NCBI RefSeq assembly: GCF_030268885.1
Contig: NZ_BSSA01000001.1
Location: forward strand, 496,001 to 560,000
Length of the DNA: 64,000 nt
Direction of reading: 5' to 3'
DNA from: Kitasatospora phosalacinea
GTDB lineage: Bacteria > Actinomycetota > Actinomycetes > Streptomycetales > Streptomycetaceae
Positions 26,336 to 35,027 of this stretch are shown here, piece by piece. The stretch's first letter is position 1. The number at the start of each line of letters is the position of its first letter. A program made the position numbers and the translations under genes. The notes beneath the pieces were generated by a model, which saw only the letters and a list, made by a program, of their open reading frames with translations, did no database searches and was not told where the DNA came from.

Positions 26336-28573
26336 GTGCGGGACACCACGGCGTACAGGCACGGCGTCGCGCCGGCGACGGACGGGGGCGGTGACCGAAC
26401 GGTGGCTGACGTGGCATCGACGGCCGGGGACGGGTCGGCGGGGGCCGGCCCGGAGGAGACGTCCGAGCTTCCCCCGAGCGGGCCCGCCGTGGAGCAGAAG
26501 TTCGAAGCCGCGCCCGGTGCCGACCCGTTCGCGACCTCCATCAACCTGGTGATCCCGGACGCCGCCCGCACCGTCCCGCTGCCCCCCACCGCCACCCCGG
26601 CGGGCGGCACCGCCCTCCCGCCGCCGCCCGCGGCCCCGCCCGGCGGCACCGGCTGGACCGGTTCCTTCCCGGTCGTCCGCGCCGTGCCCCCCGCGCCCAC
26701 CGCCGCCCCCGTCGCGGACGCCCCGCCCCCCGCCCACGGCATCGGCGGCGGCCTGCGCGGACGCATCCTGGTCATCGAGGGCGGCTACGGCGGCGGACGC
26801 CGCTGGGGCCGCGGCGGCGGCGCGCACACCTCGGTGCTCTCCGCCGCGCTGGCCGGGGTCGCCCCGCAGGTGCTGCTCTCCGCGGACCAGGTCGACGCCG
26901 TCCACCTGCCCGGGGCCAGCGACCCGCAGACCGTCCTCGCCCACCTGCGCGCCGCCGCCCGGCACCCCGGACCGCTGCTCATCCACCTCGGCGGCCACCT
27001 GATCACCGACCGGCGCGGCGAACAGCTCTACCTCTCGCTGCGCGAGAACAAGAGCTCCGAGAGCCTGCCCTGGTCCGCGATCGCCACCGAACTGCGGCAC
27101 CGCGGAACCGAGTTGGACACCCTGGTGATCGGCGACCTGAGCGCCGACCAGGTCGTCTGGCCCACCCTCGCCGCCACCGCCGGGCAGCAACTCGCCGACG
27201 GCGTACCGCTCTGGGCCGTCGTCAACCACGACCCCGACCAGCTCGGAACCTTCACCCTCGGCCTGATCGAGGCCCTGCACCGCGGGCGCCCCGGCGCCGA
27301 CCAGTTCCTCACCCCCGAACTCGTCCGCCAGCAGGTCAGTTCGGTGCTGCGGGCCGACACCGTGGTGATCACCTCGCACCCCGTCGACCGGCCCTACTTC
27401 CGCAACACCGCACGGCAGATCGGCACCGGCGAGCCCGCGGCCCCCCTCCAGGCCCGCTCCGACACCGCGGCCCGCGCGGCCGTCGGTGCCGGTGCCGCCG
27501 GTGGCACCGCCGCTCCCGAACCGGTCCGGCCCCGGCTCTCGCCCGGCTGGACGCCGCGCGGCCTGGTCTCGCTGCGCAAGGCGGGCGTCCCGGCGACCCC
27601 GCCGCGCCGCGCGATGGTGGTCTCGCTGGTCAAGGGCGAGCCGATGGTGCCCGCGGACACGCAGTCCACCGTCCCGCTCACGCCCACCTCCGCCGGCCCG
27701 GCGGCCCCGCCGGTGGCGCTCGACAAGCCGGGGCGCGGCGCGCCGCGGGTCGAGCTGGGCAAGGGCACCGGTGCCCCGACCGGTGCCGGGGCCGGGGACA
27801 CCGCGACCGAGCCGCTGCCGACGCTCGAACCCGCGCCCGCCGCGTCCGCCGCGTCCGCCGCGTCCGCCGTGACGTTCGCCAAGGAGGCGGCACCGGCCGG
27901 GGCCGGTGACACCCTGGCCGCGACCCTCCCGATAGACCGGCCCGTCACCATCCCGATCGTCGAGCGCGGCCCCGAGCCCGAACCGACGCCCCGGCACGAC
28001 CCGCTCGCCGCCACCACCCCGCTCCCCGGCCGGGGCGCCCCCGCCGCGGCGGGCCCCGCGTCCACCGGGACCGTCCGGCTCGGCAAGGGCTCCGACGCCC
28101 CGCCGCCGCAGCCCTCGGTGGACCGCACGCAGGCGCCGCCCAGCGAGTACCTGGAGGCGATCGGCGACATCGTCCGCAGTGCGGAGGCGGGCGACCACGA
28201 GACCGCCTCGGCGCTCGCCCTCGCGCTGGAGGAGAAGGCCGTCGGGGCGTACGGCGCCCGGGCCACCGTGGTGCTGCAGGTCCGTCAGGTCCGGGCGCAC
28301 GTCTGCCGGGTCGGCGGCCGTCCCGCCGTCGCGGCCGAGCTCTACCGCCAGGTCGCCGCGGCCCTGCTGCAGAGCGACGGCCCCGAACACCCCGAGACGC
28401 AGCGCGCCGTCACCAACGCCGAGGCCTGCTGGCGCGCGGTCGAGGACCCGGCCGAGGCGATCCGGCTCGCCCCCGACATCATCGAGCTCCGCGCGCACCT
28501 CCCCGGCCCGGACAACCGCAAACTCCGCGCCGCGGAGCGCTACTTGCGCCAGCTCGCCGAGAACCGCGGCTGA
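26336..28573 (+). CDS. Large protein with possible caspase-like fold and C-terminal TPR-like helices
   Basis: About 745 residues if GTG 26336 is used; GTG 26333 and GTG 26402 are also possible and the start is uncertain. The N-terminal 110 residues are Pro-rich. A globular domain (about 140-350) begins GRILVIEGGYGGGR and holds PLLIHLGGHLITDRRGEQ, an alpha/beta arrangement reminiscent of caspase/CHAT-type domains, with candidate His in LGGH; a catalytic Cys is not evident, so activity is doubtful. A long low-complexity linker follows, then helical TPR-like repeats (about 600-745, ending LRAAERYLRQLAENRG). Part of the globular domain resembles the protein at 261. Confidence 0.75.
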   Translation: MRDTTAYRHGVAPATDGGGDRTVADVASTAGDGSAGAGPEETSELPPSGPAVEQKFEAAPGADPFATSINLVIPDAARTVPLPPTATPAGGTALPPPPAAPPGGTGWTGSFPVVRAVPPAPTAAPVADAPPPAHGIGGGLRGRILVIEGGYGGGRRWGRGGGAHTSVLSAALAGVAPQVLLSADQVDAVHLPGASDPQTVLAHLRAAARHPGPLLIHLGGHLITDRRGEQLYLSLRENKSSESLPWSAIATELRHRGTELDTLVIGDLSADQVVWPTLAATAGQQLADGVPLWAVVNHDPDQLGTFTLGLIEALHRGRPGADQFLTPELVRQQVSSVLRADTVVITSHPVDRPYFRNTARQIGTGEPAAPLQARSDTAARAAVGAGAAGGTAAPEPVRPRLSPGWTPRGLVSLRKAGVPATPPRRAMVVSLVKGEPMVPADTQSTVPLTPTSAGPAAPPVALDKPGRGAPRVELGKGTGAPTGAGAGDTATEPLPTLEPAPAASAASAASAVTFAKEAAPAGAGDTLAATLPIDRPVTIPIVERGPEPEPTPRHDPLAATTPLPGRGAPAAAGPASTGTVRLGKGSDAPPPQPSVDRTQAPPSEYLEAIGDIVRSAEAGDHETASALALALEEKAVGAYGARATVVLQVRQVRAHVCRVGGRPAVAAELYRQVAAALLQSDGPEHPETQRAVTNAEACWRAVEDPAEAIRLAPDIIELRAHLPGPDNRKLRAAERYLRQLAENRG

Positions 28574-28628
28574 GGGCCCGGCAGTCGGGCGGTCGGTCGG
28601 ACGCCTGTCCGGCCGGCCGGTCGAACGG

Positions 28629-29156
28629 TCAGTCGCCGAGGATCAGTTCCCACAGCAGCGAGTCCTGCCACTCGCCGTCGAGCAGGATCGTGGAGTGCGC
28701 GACGCCGTACGGGCTGAACCCGTTGCGGCGCAGCACCCGTTGGGACGGCAGGTTCTCCAGGTTGGTGGACGCCTCGGCGCGGCGCAGCCCGAGCTCCTCG
28801 GCCATCACCCGCAGCGCGAGCCCGACGGCGCGCCCGGCGTGGCCCCGGTTCTGGGCGGTGCTCGCGATCCAGTAGCCGAGGGAGCCGCGGCGCAGGTGCG
28901 GCTGCGGCAGGACGCCGCCGACGGTGACCTGTCCGACCACCTCGCCGTCGGCGAGCACCACGCCCGGCCAGAGCGTGCCGGCCCGGTGCCCGGCCAGCAG
29001 CCGGTCGATCCGTTCGGCCTGGCCCTCCGCGGTGAGGAGGGCGGGCGGCTGGGCCGGTTCCCAGCGCCGGAGGAGTTCGACGTCCCGGGCCCGGTGGGCG
29101 GCTATCGGGGCGGCGTCACCGGGTGCGATCAGGCGGATCTCGGTGCGGTCGGGCAC
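28629..29156 (-). CDS. GNAT acetyltransferase (RimJ/RimL-like)
   Basis: A 175-residue N-acetyltransferase. The RimJ/RimL-type layout is seen in LIAPGDAAPIAAHRARD, the beta-4 strand LGYWIASTAQNRGHAGRAV containing the Q/RxxGxA acetyl-CoA loop, and LRRAEASTNLENLPSQRVL with the usual N/S-x-x-S motif before RNGF. It probably acetylates a protein N-terminus or small amine. Start GTG 29156 has AAGGAG upstream. A 19-bp repeat lies just upstream of it. Confidence 0.88.
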   Translation of the reverse strand: MPDRTEIRLIAPGDAAPIAAHRARDVELLRRWEPAQPPALLTAEGQAERIDRLLAGHRAGTLWPGVVLADGEVVGQVTVGGVLPQPHLRRGSLGYWIASTAQNRGHAGRAVGLALRVMAEELGLRRAEASTNLENLPSQRVLRRNGFSPYGVAHSTILLDGEWQDSLLWELILGD

Positions 29157-29182
29157 GGGTGCTCCTTCGTCGGCGGGTACGG

Positions 29183-29220
29183 GGGCGGGTCGGAGGCCGG
29201 CGGGCGGGTCGGAGGCCGGC
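29183..29220. repeat. 19-bp direct repeat, two copies
   Basis: GGCGGGTCGGAGGCCGGCG occurs twice in tandem with the start of a third copy, between the GNAT and MarR genes. No gene lies in this short gap. Confidence 0.7.
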
Positions 29221-29239
29221 GGGCGGGCCGGGCGCGGGC

Positions 29240-29716
29240 CTACTCGCGGATCTCGGCGAGGGAGTCCGCCATGGCGGCCCGGGCGCGGGTGAACCAGTCG
29301 GCGAGGACGGCGACCTCGGCGGGGGAGTAGTCGGCGAACAGCTCGGCCAGGCGGGCGTAGAAGGGGCCGTACACCTGGAGGATGCGTTCCTGGGCGTCCT
29401 CGGACATCAGCACGCGCACCCGGCGGCGGTCGCTCGGGTCGGGCTCGCGGCGGGCGTACCCCGCCTTCTCCAACCGGTTGAGGACGCCGGTGACGGCGCC
29501 GGTGGTGAGCTGGGCGCGTTCGGCGAGGTCGCCCGCGGCGAGCGGTTCGCCGGACGCGGTGGCTTCGATCACGAAGCCCAGACAGGTCAGGTCGGTGACG
29601 TTGAGCCCGAGCCTGGCGGCGATGTCGTGCTGGCCGAACTGGGCCAGGGCGATCATGCGGTCCATGGCCTGCAGGGCCTGTTCAGGCGTGGCCCGGGGGC
29701 GCGGCTTGCCCTCCAC
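29240..29716 (-). CDS. MarR-family regulator
   Basis: A 158-residue winged-helix regulator: QHDIAARLGLNVTDLTCLGF, recognition helix region LTTGAVTGVLNRLEKAGYAR, and wing EPDPSDRRRVRVLMS. The GTG at 29716 is chosen over ATG 29734 because AAGGAG (29725-29730) lies between the two, seven bases before the GTG. Overlapping half-sites in its own promoter suggest autoregulation. Its target could be the convergent GNAT or the divergent small protein at 29833. Confidence 0.85.
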   Translation of the reverse strand: MEGKPRPRATPEQALQAMDRMIALAQFGQHDIAARLGLNVTDLTCLGFVIEATASGEPLAAGDLAERAQLTTGAVTGVLNRLEKAGYARREPDPSDRRRVRVLMSEDAQERILQVYGPFYARLAELFADYSPAEVAVLADWFTRARAAMADSLAEIRE

Positions 29717-29726
29717 TCGAGAACTC

Positions 29727-29747
29727 CTTAGCATCTAAGTTACTTAG
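29727..29747. promoter_or_regulatory. Candidate MarR operator
   Basis: Three half-sites alternate at 8-base spacing: CTTAG (29727), CTAAG (29735) and CTTAG (29743), giving two overlapping dyads. It covers the ribosome site and upstream region of the MarR gene. The AT-rich composition is unlike the surroundings, which fits a MarR binding site. Confidence 0.6.
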
Positions 29748-29832
29748 CTCGTGAGATAAACGGTCCGGTGGGCTGCCACCCGATCCGGCCCGACCTGTCT
29801 CCGCATCCGCCCATCACACCAAACGAGGACAC

Positions 29833-30201
29833 ATGAGCGCACACGGCGACCACGACATGGGGCACACCGTCGCGGGATGGACCGGCTCCGCCCTCGGCAT
29901 CCTCGCCTTCACGGTGGCCGGGGCCGGACTGGTCCTCGCCTCGCCCGCCGTCCTGTGGGCCGGGATCGCCCTGGCCCCCGTCGCGGCGTTCGCCACCTGG
30001 GCCCTGCACCTCGCGGGCTGGGGCAAGCCCAGCGGCCCGCGCCCGGCGCAGCAGCGGCACTGGCGCACCCGCGACCGCGCCGCCCGCCACGGCCACCCGG
30101 ACTGCACGGGCTGCCGCCTCGCCGGTCGCGGCCGCCGCCGCACCGTCGCCGAGCCCGCCGTCGCCGAGCCCTCGGTTGCCGTGCGACTGCACCGCGCGTG
30201 A
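29833..30201 (+). CDS. Small membrane protein of the HGxx/GHTxAxW type
   Basis: A 122-residue protein. It opens with HGDHDMGHTVAGWTG, followed by two membrane helices (about 18-35 and 40-62), then LHLAGWGKPSGPRP and a C-terminal PDCTGCRLAGRG with a Cys pair. Similar proteins are common in actinomycetes, often near tryptophan biosynthesis genes, but no trp gene is here. Start ATG 29833 has GAGGAC upstream. Function unknown. Confidence 0.8.
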   Translation: MSAHGDHDMGHTVAGWTGSALGILAFTVAGAGLVLASPAVLWAGIALAPVAAFATWALHLAGWGKPSGPRPAQQRHWRTRDRAARHGHPDCTGCRLAGRGRRRTVAEPAVAEPSVAVRLHRA

Positions 30202-30255
30202 ACTCCCTTCGCACCGACGGTCGTTGGCCCGTGCAGGGGCAGTATCCTGCTCCGC

Positions 30256-31110
30256 ATGCCGTTCTCGCCCTTCCAGGCCGTGGTGTTCGACTTCTTCGGC
30301 ACGCTCACTCCCGCCGTCCCGTCCCGGGTGCGGGACGAGCACGCCGCGCGCAGCGCCGCCCCGCTGGGCATCGACTCGCAGCGCTGGCGGCGGGCCTGGG
30401 ACGAGTCCTGGCCGGAACGGGCCGTCGGCGGGCTCGGTGACCTGCGGGAGACCGTCACCGCGCTCGCGGCGCGCTGCGGGGTGACGGACCCGGAGCGGAT
30501 CGCGCTGTGGCGGGCGTGCGAGGCCCGCCGCGAGGCGCAACGGGAGCTGTTCGAGGCGCGGCCGGACGCCCTGCGGGTGCTGGAGACGATCCGCCGCCGG
30601 GACGTCCGGATCGGGGTGCTCAGCGACTGCTCCTGCGAACTCGCCGACCACTGGGCGCTGGTGCCCGTCGCCCGCTGGGTGGACGCCGCGGTGTTCTCCT
30701 GCCGCGAGGGCCGCCGCACACCCGACCCGGCCCTGTACGCCGAGGTGGCGCGGCGCCTGGGCGTCACCCCCGAACGCTGCCTGTACGTCGGCGTCGGCGA
30801 CGGCCGGGAGCTCGGCGGCGCCGCGGCGGCCGGGATGACCGCGGTCCAACTGCGCACCGAGGACCGGGCCGAGCACGAGAGCCACGACCGCGAGAGCGAC
30901 TGGACGGGCTGGCGGGCCACCGCGCTGGTCCAGATCGCCACCGGGCTCGACTACCCGGTCATCCTCCAGCCTGAGCACGAACGCCCGCCGACCGGCCCCG
31001 CGCCGGTCCCGCCGACCGGCCCCGCCCCGGTCCCGCCGACCGGCCCCGCTCCGGTCCCGCCGCAGCCCGCGCCGCAGTCGAAGCCCGGCCGCCGCCGGCC
31101 CTGGCGCTGA
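30256..31110 (+). CDS. HAD-superfamily hydrolase
   Basis: A 284-residue HAD phosphatase-type protein: motif I VVFDFFGTLT with the nucleophile Asp but Phe where the general acid Asp usually sits, motif II GVLSDCS, motif III region EGRRTPDPALY, and motif IV VGVGDGRE. The second Asp of motif I is absent, as in haloacid-dehalogenase-like members, so phosphatase activity is uncertain. The C-terminus carries three copies of the octapeptide PPTGPAPV and a basic end. TATCCT (30243-30248) seven bases before the ATG suggests a leaderless transcript. Confidence 0.87.
   Translation: MPFSPFQAVVFDFFGTLTPAVPSRVRDEHAARSAAPLGIDSQRWRRAWDESWPERAVGGLGDLRETVTALAARCGVTDPERIALWRACEARREAQRELFEARPDALRVLETIRRRDVRIGVLSDCSCELADHWALVPVARWVDAAVFSCREGRRTPDPALYAEVARRLGVTPERCLYVGVGDGRELGGAAAAGMTAVQLRTEDRAEHESHDRESDWTGWRATALVQIATGLDYPVILQPEHERPPTGPAPVPPTGPAPVPPTGPAPVPPQPAPQSKPGRRRPWR
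30985..31056 (+). repeat. 24-bp coding repeat, three copies
   Basis: Three in-frame 24-base units encode PPTGPAPV near the end of the HAD gene, differing at only one base each. Copy number could vary without breaking the frame. Confidence 0.85.
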
Positions 31111-31143
31111 CCGACGCGCCGCCCGCCGCCCCCTCCCGCTCCC

Positions 31144-31992
31144 TCAGGGCGTCCGCGGGAGGGAGCCGTCCACCGGCCCGTCGTGCGCGAGCGCCGCGAG
31201 GAGGCGCAGTTTCTCGTCGCTCTCGCCGTCCTTGTCGGGGTAGTAGACGACGAGGATGACTTCGTCCACGGGCAGCTTGTCCCGGTGCAGGTGCAGGTCG
31301 CCGACGACGGGGTGGTGGACCGTGGTGGTGCCCCCGCCGAGGGGGCGGACGTCGTGGCGGGCCCACAGGGCGCGGAAGTGCGGGCTCGACAGGGCGAGTT
31401 CGCCGACGAGTTCGACGAACCGGGGGTCGTCGGTGTCGTCCCCGACCGTGGCGCGGAGGGCGGCGACGGCATCGGACGCGGCCCGGGCCCAGTCCTGGTG
31501 GAAGGCCTGCTCCTCGGGGTCGAGGAGCAGCGAGCGCAGCCGGTTCAGGCCGGGGCGCAGCCGGGGGGAGAGCGCGAGCGCCAGGGGGTTGGCGGCCAGG
31601 ACGTCGAACGCCCGCCCCTCGACGAAGGCGGGCACGGTCAGGTGGGCGAGCAACTGGTGCACCCGCGCCGGTACCTGCTCGGGCCGCTTGCGGCGCGGTG
31701 CCCGGGGGCGCGCCGCCGCGAGGCCGAGCAGGTACGTCCGCTCGACCTCGTCGAGGTGCAGGACGCGGGCGAGCGACTCCAGGACCTGCGGGGACGGGTT
31801 CCGGTCGCGACCCCGCTCCAGGCGCAGGTAGTAGTCGGGGCTGATCCCGGCGAGCAGCGCGACCTCCTCGCGGCGCAGCCCGGGCACCCGCCGGTTGCCG
31901 CCGGGCGGGAGCCCCGCCCGGGCCGGGGAGACCAGCTCGCGCCGGGCCCGCAGGTAGCTGCCGAGCCGGTTGCCGGATCCGTCGTCCTTCAT
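31144..31992 (-). CDS. XRE-family regulator with MmyB-like ligand domain
   Basis: A 282-residue regulator. An N-terminal HTH (LGSYLRARRELVSPARAGL, then VPGLRREEVALLAGISPDYY and LERGRDRNPSPQVLESLAR) is followed by an MmyB-like PAS-type domain that binds fatty acids in some homologues (AFDVLAANPLALALS, VHHPVVGDLHLHRDKL). ATG 31992 has TACGGT seven bases upstream, suggesting leaderless transcription. It is divergent from the SDR gene at 32182, which such regulators commonly control. Confidence 0.9.
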   Translation of the reverse strand: MKDDGSGNRLGSYLRARRELVSPARAGLPPGGNRRVPGLRREEVALLAGISPDYYLRLERGRDRNPSPQVLESLARVLHLDEVERTYLLGLAAARPRAPRRKRPEQVPARVHQLLAHLTVPAFVEGRAFDVLAANPLALALSPRLRPGLNRLRSLLLDPEEQAFHQDWARAASDAVAALRATVGDDTDDPRFVELVGELALSSPHFRALWARHDVRPLGGGTTTVHHPVVGDLHLHRDKLPVDEVILVVYYPDKDGESDEKLRLLAALAHDGPVDGSLPRTP

Positions 31993-32181
31993 GCCGCCCA
32001 CCGTACTGCGGTGCGGGTGCCGGAACGGGGGTCCTGTCAGGACCAGGGAGGACGGGGGCCCTCCCGCGGCCCGGCCGGTGCGGCCGAGACTGCGGGGGAA
32101 CCGTTCCGGCAGGGACGGGAACCACCCCCGGCCGCCGCCGGTCCGCACCCCGGCGGCGCCCCGAACGAAAGGGAGGACCCC

Positions 32182-32937
32182 GTGGACCTCTCCGACCGCA
32201 CCGTCCTCGTCGTCGGCGGAACCTCGGGCATCGGACGGGAGCTGGCCCGCCGGTTCGCCGCGGCGGGCAGCACCGTGGCCGTCGGCGGCCGCGACCCGCG
32301 GGCGCTCGCGGAACTCGACCGGGAGGGCTTCGGCGCCTTCGCCGTCGACGTCACCGACGGCGCCTCGGTCGCGTCCGCCCGCGACGCCGTGCTCGCCCGG
32401 TACCCCGGGCTGGACACCGTGGTGACCAGCTCGGGCGTCATGCTGCTGGAGGACCTGCTCGACCCCGGGCACTTCGCGGCGACGGCGACCACGATCGACA
32501 CCAACCTGCTCGGCACCGTCCGGGTCGTCGACGCCTTCACCCCGCACCTGGTCCGACGGGGCGCGGGCACCTTCGTCACCGTCACCTCCGGCATCGCCTT
32601 CCTGCCGTTCCCGCCGATGCCCGGCTACGCCGCGTCGAAGGCCGCGGTGCACGCCTACTCCGAGGCGCTGCGCGCACAGCTCGACGGCACCGGCGTCGGC
32701 GTCGTCGAACTCGTCCCCCCGGCCGTCGCCACCGCCGGCCAGGAGGCGGTGAACCCGCACGCGCTGCCGCTCGACGACTTCGCCACCGAGGTCATGGAGC
32801 TGCTCGCCCAGGAGCCCACCCCGCGCGAGATCCTGGTGCGGGCCGTCCGCGGGCACCGCTGGGCCGAGCGCGACGGCACCTACGACGCGCTCGTCGCCCA
32901 GCGCTCCCGGGCCCTGGGCCTGCTGGGCCGGGACTGA
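32182..32937 (+). CDS. Short-chain dehydrogenase/reductase (DltE-like)
   Basis: A 251-residue SDR. The nucleotide-binding motif is VLVVGGTSGIGRELA, and the active-site elements are VTVTSGIAF (Ser) and GYAASKAA (Tyr and Lys). The AVDVTDGASV acidic loop fits NADP(H)/NAD(H) binding. Start GTG 32182 lies behind AAAGGGAGGA. It is probably regulated by the divergent XRE/MmyB protein. The substrate is unknown. Confidence 0.9.
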   Translation: MDLSDRTVLVVGGTSGIGRELARRFAAAGSTVAVGGRDPRALAELDREGFGAFAVDVTDGASVASARDAVLARYPGLDTVVTSSGVMLLEDLLDPGHFAATATTIDTNLLGTVRVVDAFTPHLVRRGAGTFVTVTSGIAFLPFPPMPGYAASKAAVHAYSEALRAQLDGTGVGVVELVPPAVATAGQEAVNPHALPLDDFATEVMELLAQEPTPREILVRAVRGHRWAERDGTYDALVAQRSRALGLLGRD

Positions 32938-32962
32938 CCGCCCCGGCCGCCGGACGGCACGC

Positions 32963-33721
32963 CTAGCGTGCGCCGCCGTTGACGTACAGCGTCTGGCCGC
33001 TGACGTACGAGGCGTCCTCGCTGGCCAGGAACGCGACCACGGCCGCGACCTCCTCGGGGCGGCCGACCCGGCGCAGCGGGGTGCGCTCGGCGACCTCGGC
33101 CTGGTGCTGCTCCGGGGTCGCGCCGACCCGTTCGGCGGTCGCGGCGGTCATCGAGGTCGCGATGTAGCCGGGGGCGACGGCGTTCACGTTGACGTTGAAC
33201 GGGCCGAGCTCGATGGCCAGGGTCGCGGTCAGGCCCTGGATGCCGGCCTTCGCCGCCGCGTAGTTGGCCTGGCCGCGGTTGCCCAGGGCGGAGCGCGAGC
33301 TGAGCGAGACGATCTTGCCGTACTTCTGCGCCACGAAGTACTTCTGCGCGACGTGCGCGCAGTTGTAGGCGCTGGTCAGGTTGACCGCGAGGACGGTGTC
33401 CCAGTCCTGCTTGGGCATCTTGAAGAACAGGTTGTCGCGGGTGATCCCGGCGTTGTTGACCAGCACGTGCACCCCGCCCAACTCCTCGACCACGACCGCG
33501 AAGACGGCCTGGACCGCCTCGTAGTCGGCGACGTCGCACCCGTAGGCCCGGGCCGTGCCGCCCGCCGCCAGGATCTCCTCGACGGTGCCCTTCGCCCGCT
33601 CCGCCGTGAGGTCGACCACGGCGACCGCCGCGCCCTCCGCGGCCAGCAGCCGCGCCGTCGCCGCACCGATGCCCTGCGCGGCGCCGGTCACCACCGCCAC
33701 CTTGCCGTCGAACCTGCCCAC
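32963..33721 (-). CDS. 3-oxoacyl-ACP reductase FabG-type / 3-hydroxyacyl-CoA dehydrogenase SDR
   Basis: A 252-residue [23 protein letters not shown] ([11 protein letters not shown]), Ser SLSSRSALG and [10 protein letters not shown] (Tyr, Lys), ending [11 protein letters not shown]. The GTG at 33721 is chosen: GGAACGGAG lies before it and the next residues are the usual [12 protein letters not shown]. The ATG at 33751 has no ribosome site. It is downstream of a thiolase and an acyl-CoA dehydrogenase in one operon, so a 3-hydroxyacyl-CoA dehydrogenase role in fatty-acid or related acyl-CoA breakdown is likely. Confidence 0.88.
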   Translation of the reverse strand: MGRFDGKVAVVTGAAQGIGAATARLLAAEGAAVAVVDLTAERAKGTVEEILAAGGTARAYGCDVADYEAVQAVFAVVVEELGGVHVLVNNAGITRDNLFFKMPKQDWDTVLAVNLTSAYNCAHVAQKYFVAQKYGKIVSLSSRSALGNRGQANYAAAKAGIQGLTATLAIELGPFNVNVNAVAPGYIATSMTAATAERVGATPEQHQAEVAERTPLRRVGRPEEVAAVVAFLASEDASYVSGQTLYVNGGAR

Positions 33722-33773
33722 TGTCGCGCTCCGTTCCTGACGATCCGTCATGTTTTTGGTGGGGGTGGTGGGT

Positions 33774-34961
33774 TCAGTCGCGCTCGACCAGGACGGCCGA
33801 GCCCTGGCCGACGCCCACGCACATGGTGGCCAGGCCGCGCCGGGCGCCGGTGCGGCGCATCCGGTGCAGCAGGGTGGTGAGGATCCGGGCGCCGGAGCAG
33901 CCGAGCGGGTGGCCCAGGGCGATCGCCCCGCCGGAGGGGTTGACCAGCTCCGGGTCGATGCCCAACTCGCCGACGGAGGCCAGTGCCTGGGCCGCGAAGG
34001 CCTCGTTGAACTCGGCGGTCTCCAGGTCGGCGAGCTTCCAGCCGGAGCGCTCCAGCACCCGCCGGGTGGCCGGGACGGGCCCGATCCCCATCACGTCGGG
34101 GTGCACGCCCGCCGAGGCGCCCGCCACGTACCGGCCCAGCGGCTCCAACTCCAGCTCGGCCAGCGCCCGTTCGCTGACCAGCAGCAGGGCGGCCGCGCCG
34201 TCGTTCATCGGCGAGGCGTTGCCCGCGGTCACCGTCCCGCCGGGGCGGAAGACCGGCTTCAGGGCGGCGAGCTTCTCCGCGGTGGTGTCCGGCCTGATCG
34301 ACTCGTCGCGGTCGACCAGCGTCCCGTCCGGGCGGGCGACGGGCAGCAGTTCGGCGTCGAAGTGCCCCGACTCCCTTGCGGCGGCGGCCAGTCGGTGGCT
34401 GCGCAGGGCGAACGCGTCCTGCGCCTCGCGGCCGATGCCGTAGCGGGCGGCGACCTCCTCGGCGGTCTCGCCCATCGACAGCACGCCGTGCAGTTCGCGC
34501 ATCCGCGGGTTGGTCAGGCGCCAGCCGAGCCGGGTGTCGAAGGTCTCCATCCGGTGCGGCAGCGCCTCGTCCGGGCGCGGCAGCACGAACGGGGCGCGGC
34601 TCATCGACTCGCAGCCGCCCGCGACCACCACGTCCGCCTCGCCGGAGCCGACCGCCCGGGCCGCGGTGGTGACCGCCTCCATCCCGGACGCGCACAGCCG
34701 GTTGAGCGTGGCGCCCGGCACGCTGTCCGGCAGCCCGGCCAGCAGCACGGCCATCCGGGCCAGGTTGCGGTTGTCCTCGCCCGCCTGGTTGGCGGCGCCC
34801 CAGTACACGTCGTCGATCCGCGCCGGGTCCAGCGCGGGCACCTCGGAGAGCAGTCCGCGCAGCACGGCCGCCGACAGGTCGTCGGGCCGGACGGCGGACA
34901 GTGCGCCGCGCAGCCGCCCGATCGGGGTGCGGCGGGCGGCGGCGATGAAGACCGGAAGCAC
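33774..34961 (-). CDS. Acetyl-CoA acyltransferase (thiolase)
   Basis: A 395-residue thiolase. The acylated Cys is in [12 protein letters not shown], the His in [21 protein letters not shown], and the proton-transfer Cys in MCVGVGQG. It is of the degradative thiolase type (fadA/pcaF-like), with the [11 protein letters not shown] signature typical of PcaF-like members. It cleaves 3-oxoacyl-CoA to acetyl-CoA and a shortened acyl-CoA. Start GTG 34961 has AAGGAG nine bases upstream. It lies between the acyl-CoA dehydrogenase (upstream) and the SDR (downstream). Confidence 0.92.
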   Translation of the reverse strand: MLPVFIAAARRTPIGRLRGALSAVRPDDLSAAVLRGLLSEVPALDPARIDDVYWGAANQAGEDNRNLARMAVLLAGLPDSVPGATLNRLCASGMEAVTTAARAVGSGEADVVVAGGCESMSRAPFVLPRPDEALPHRMETFDTRLGWRLTNPRMRELHGVLSMGETAEEVAARYGIGREAQDAFALRSHRLAAAARESGHFDAELLPVARPDGTLVDRDESIRPDTTAEKLAALKPVFRPGGTVTAGNASPMNDGAAALLLVSERALAELELEPLGRYVAGASAGVHPDVMGIGPVPATRRVLERSGWKLADLETAEFNEAFAAQALASVGELGIDPELVNPSGGAIALGHPLGCSGARILTTLLHRMRRTGARRGLATMCVGVGQGSAVLVERD

Positions 34962-35027
34962 TTCGTCGGGCTCCTTGTCGGTGGGTCAGTGGGCCGGTGG
35001 GCCGAGGGAAAGGGGGAGGGGCAGGGG

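Noticed and set aside
33722..33751. Upstream ATG for the FabG-type gene
   Set aside because: No ribosome site; the GTG at 33721 has one and gives the usual family N-terminus.
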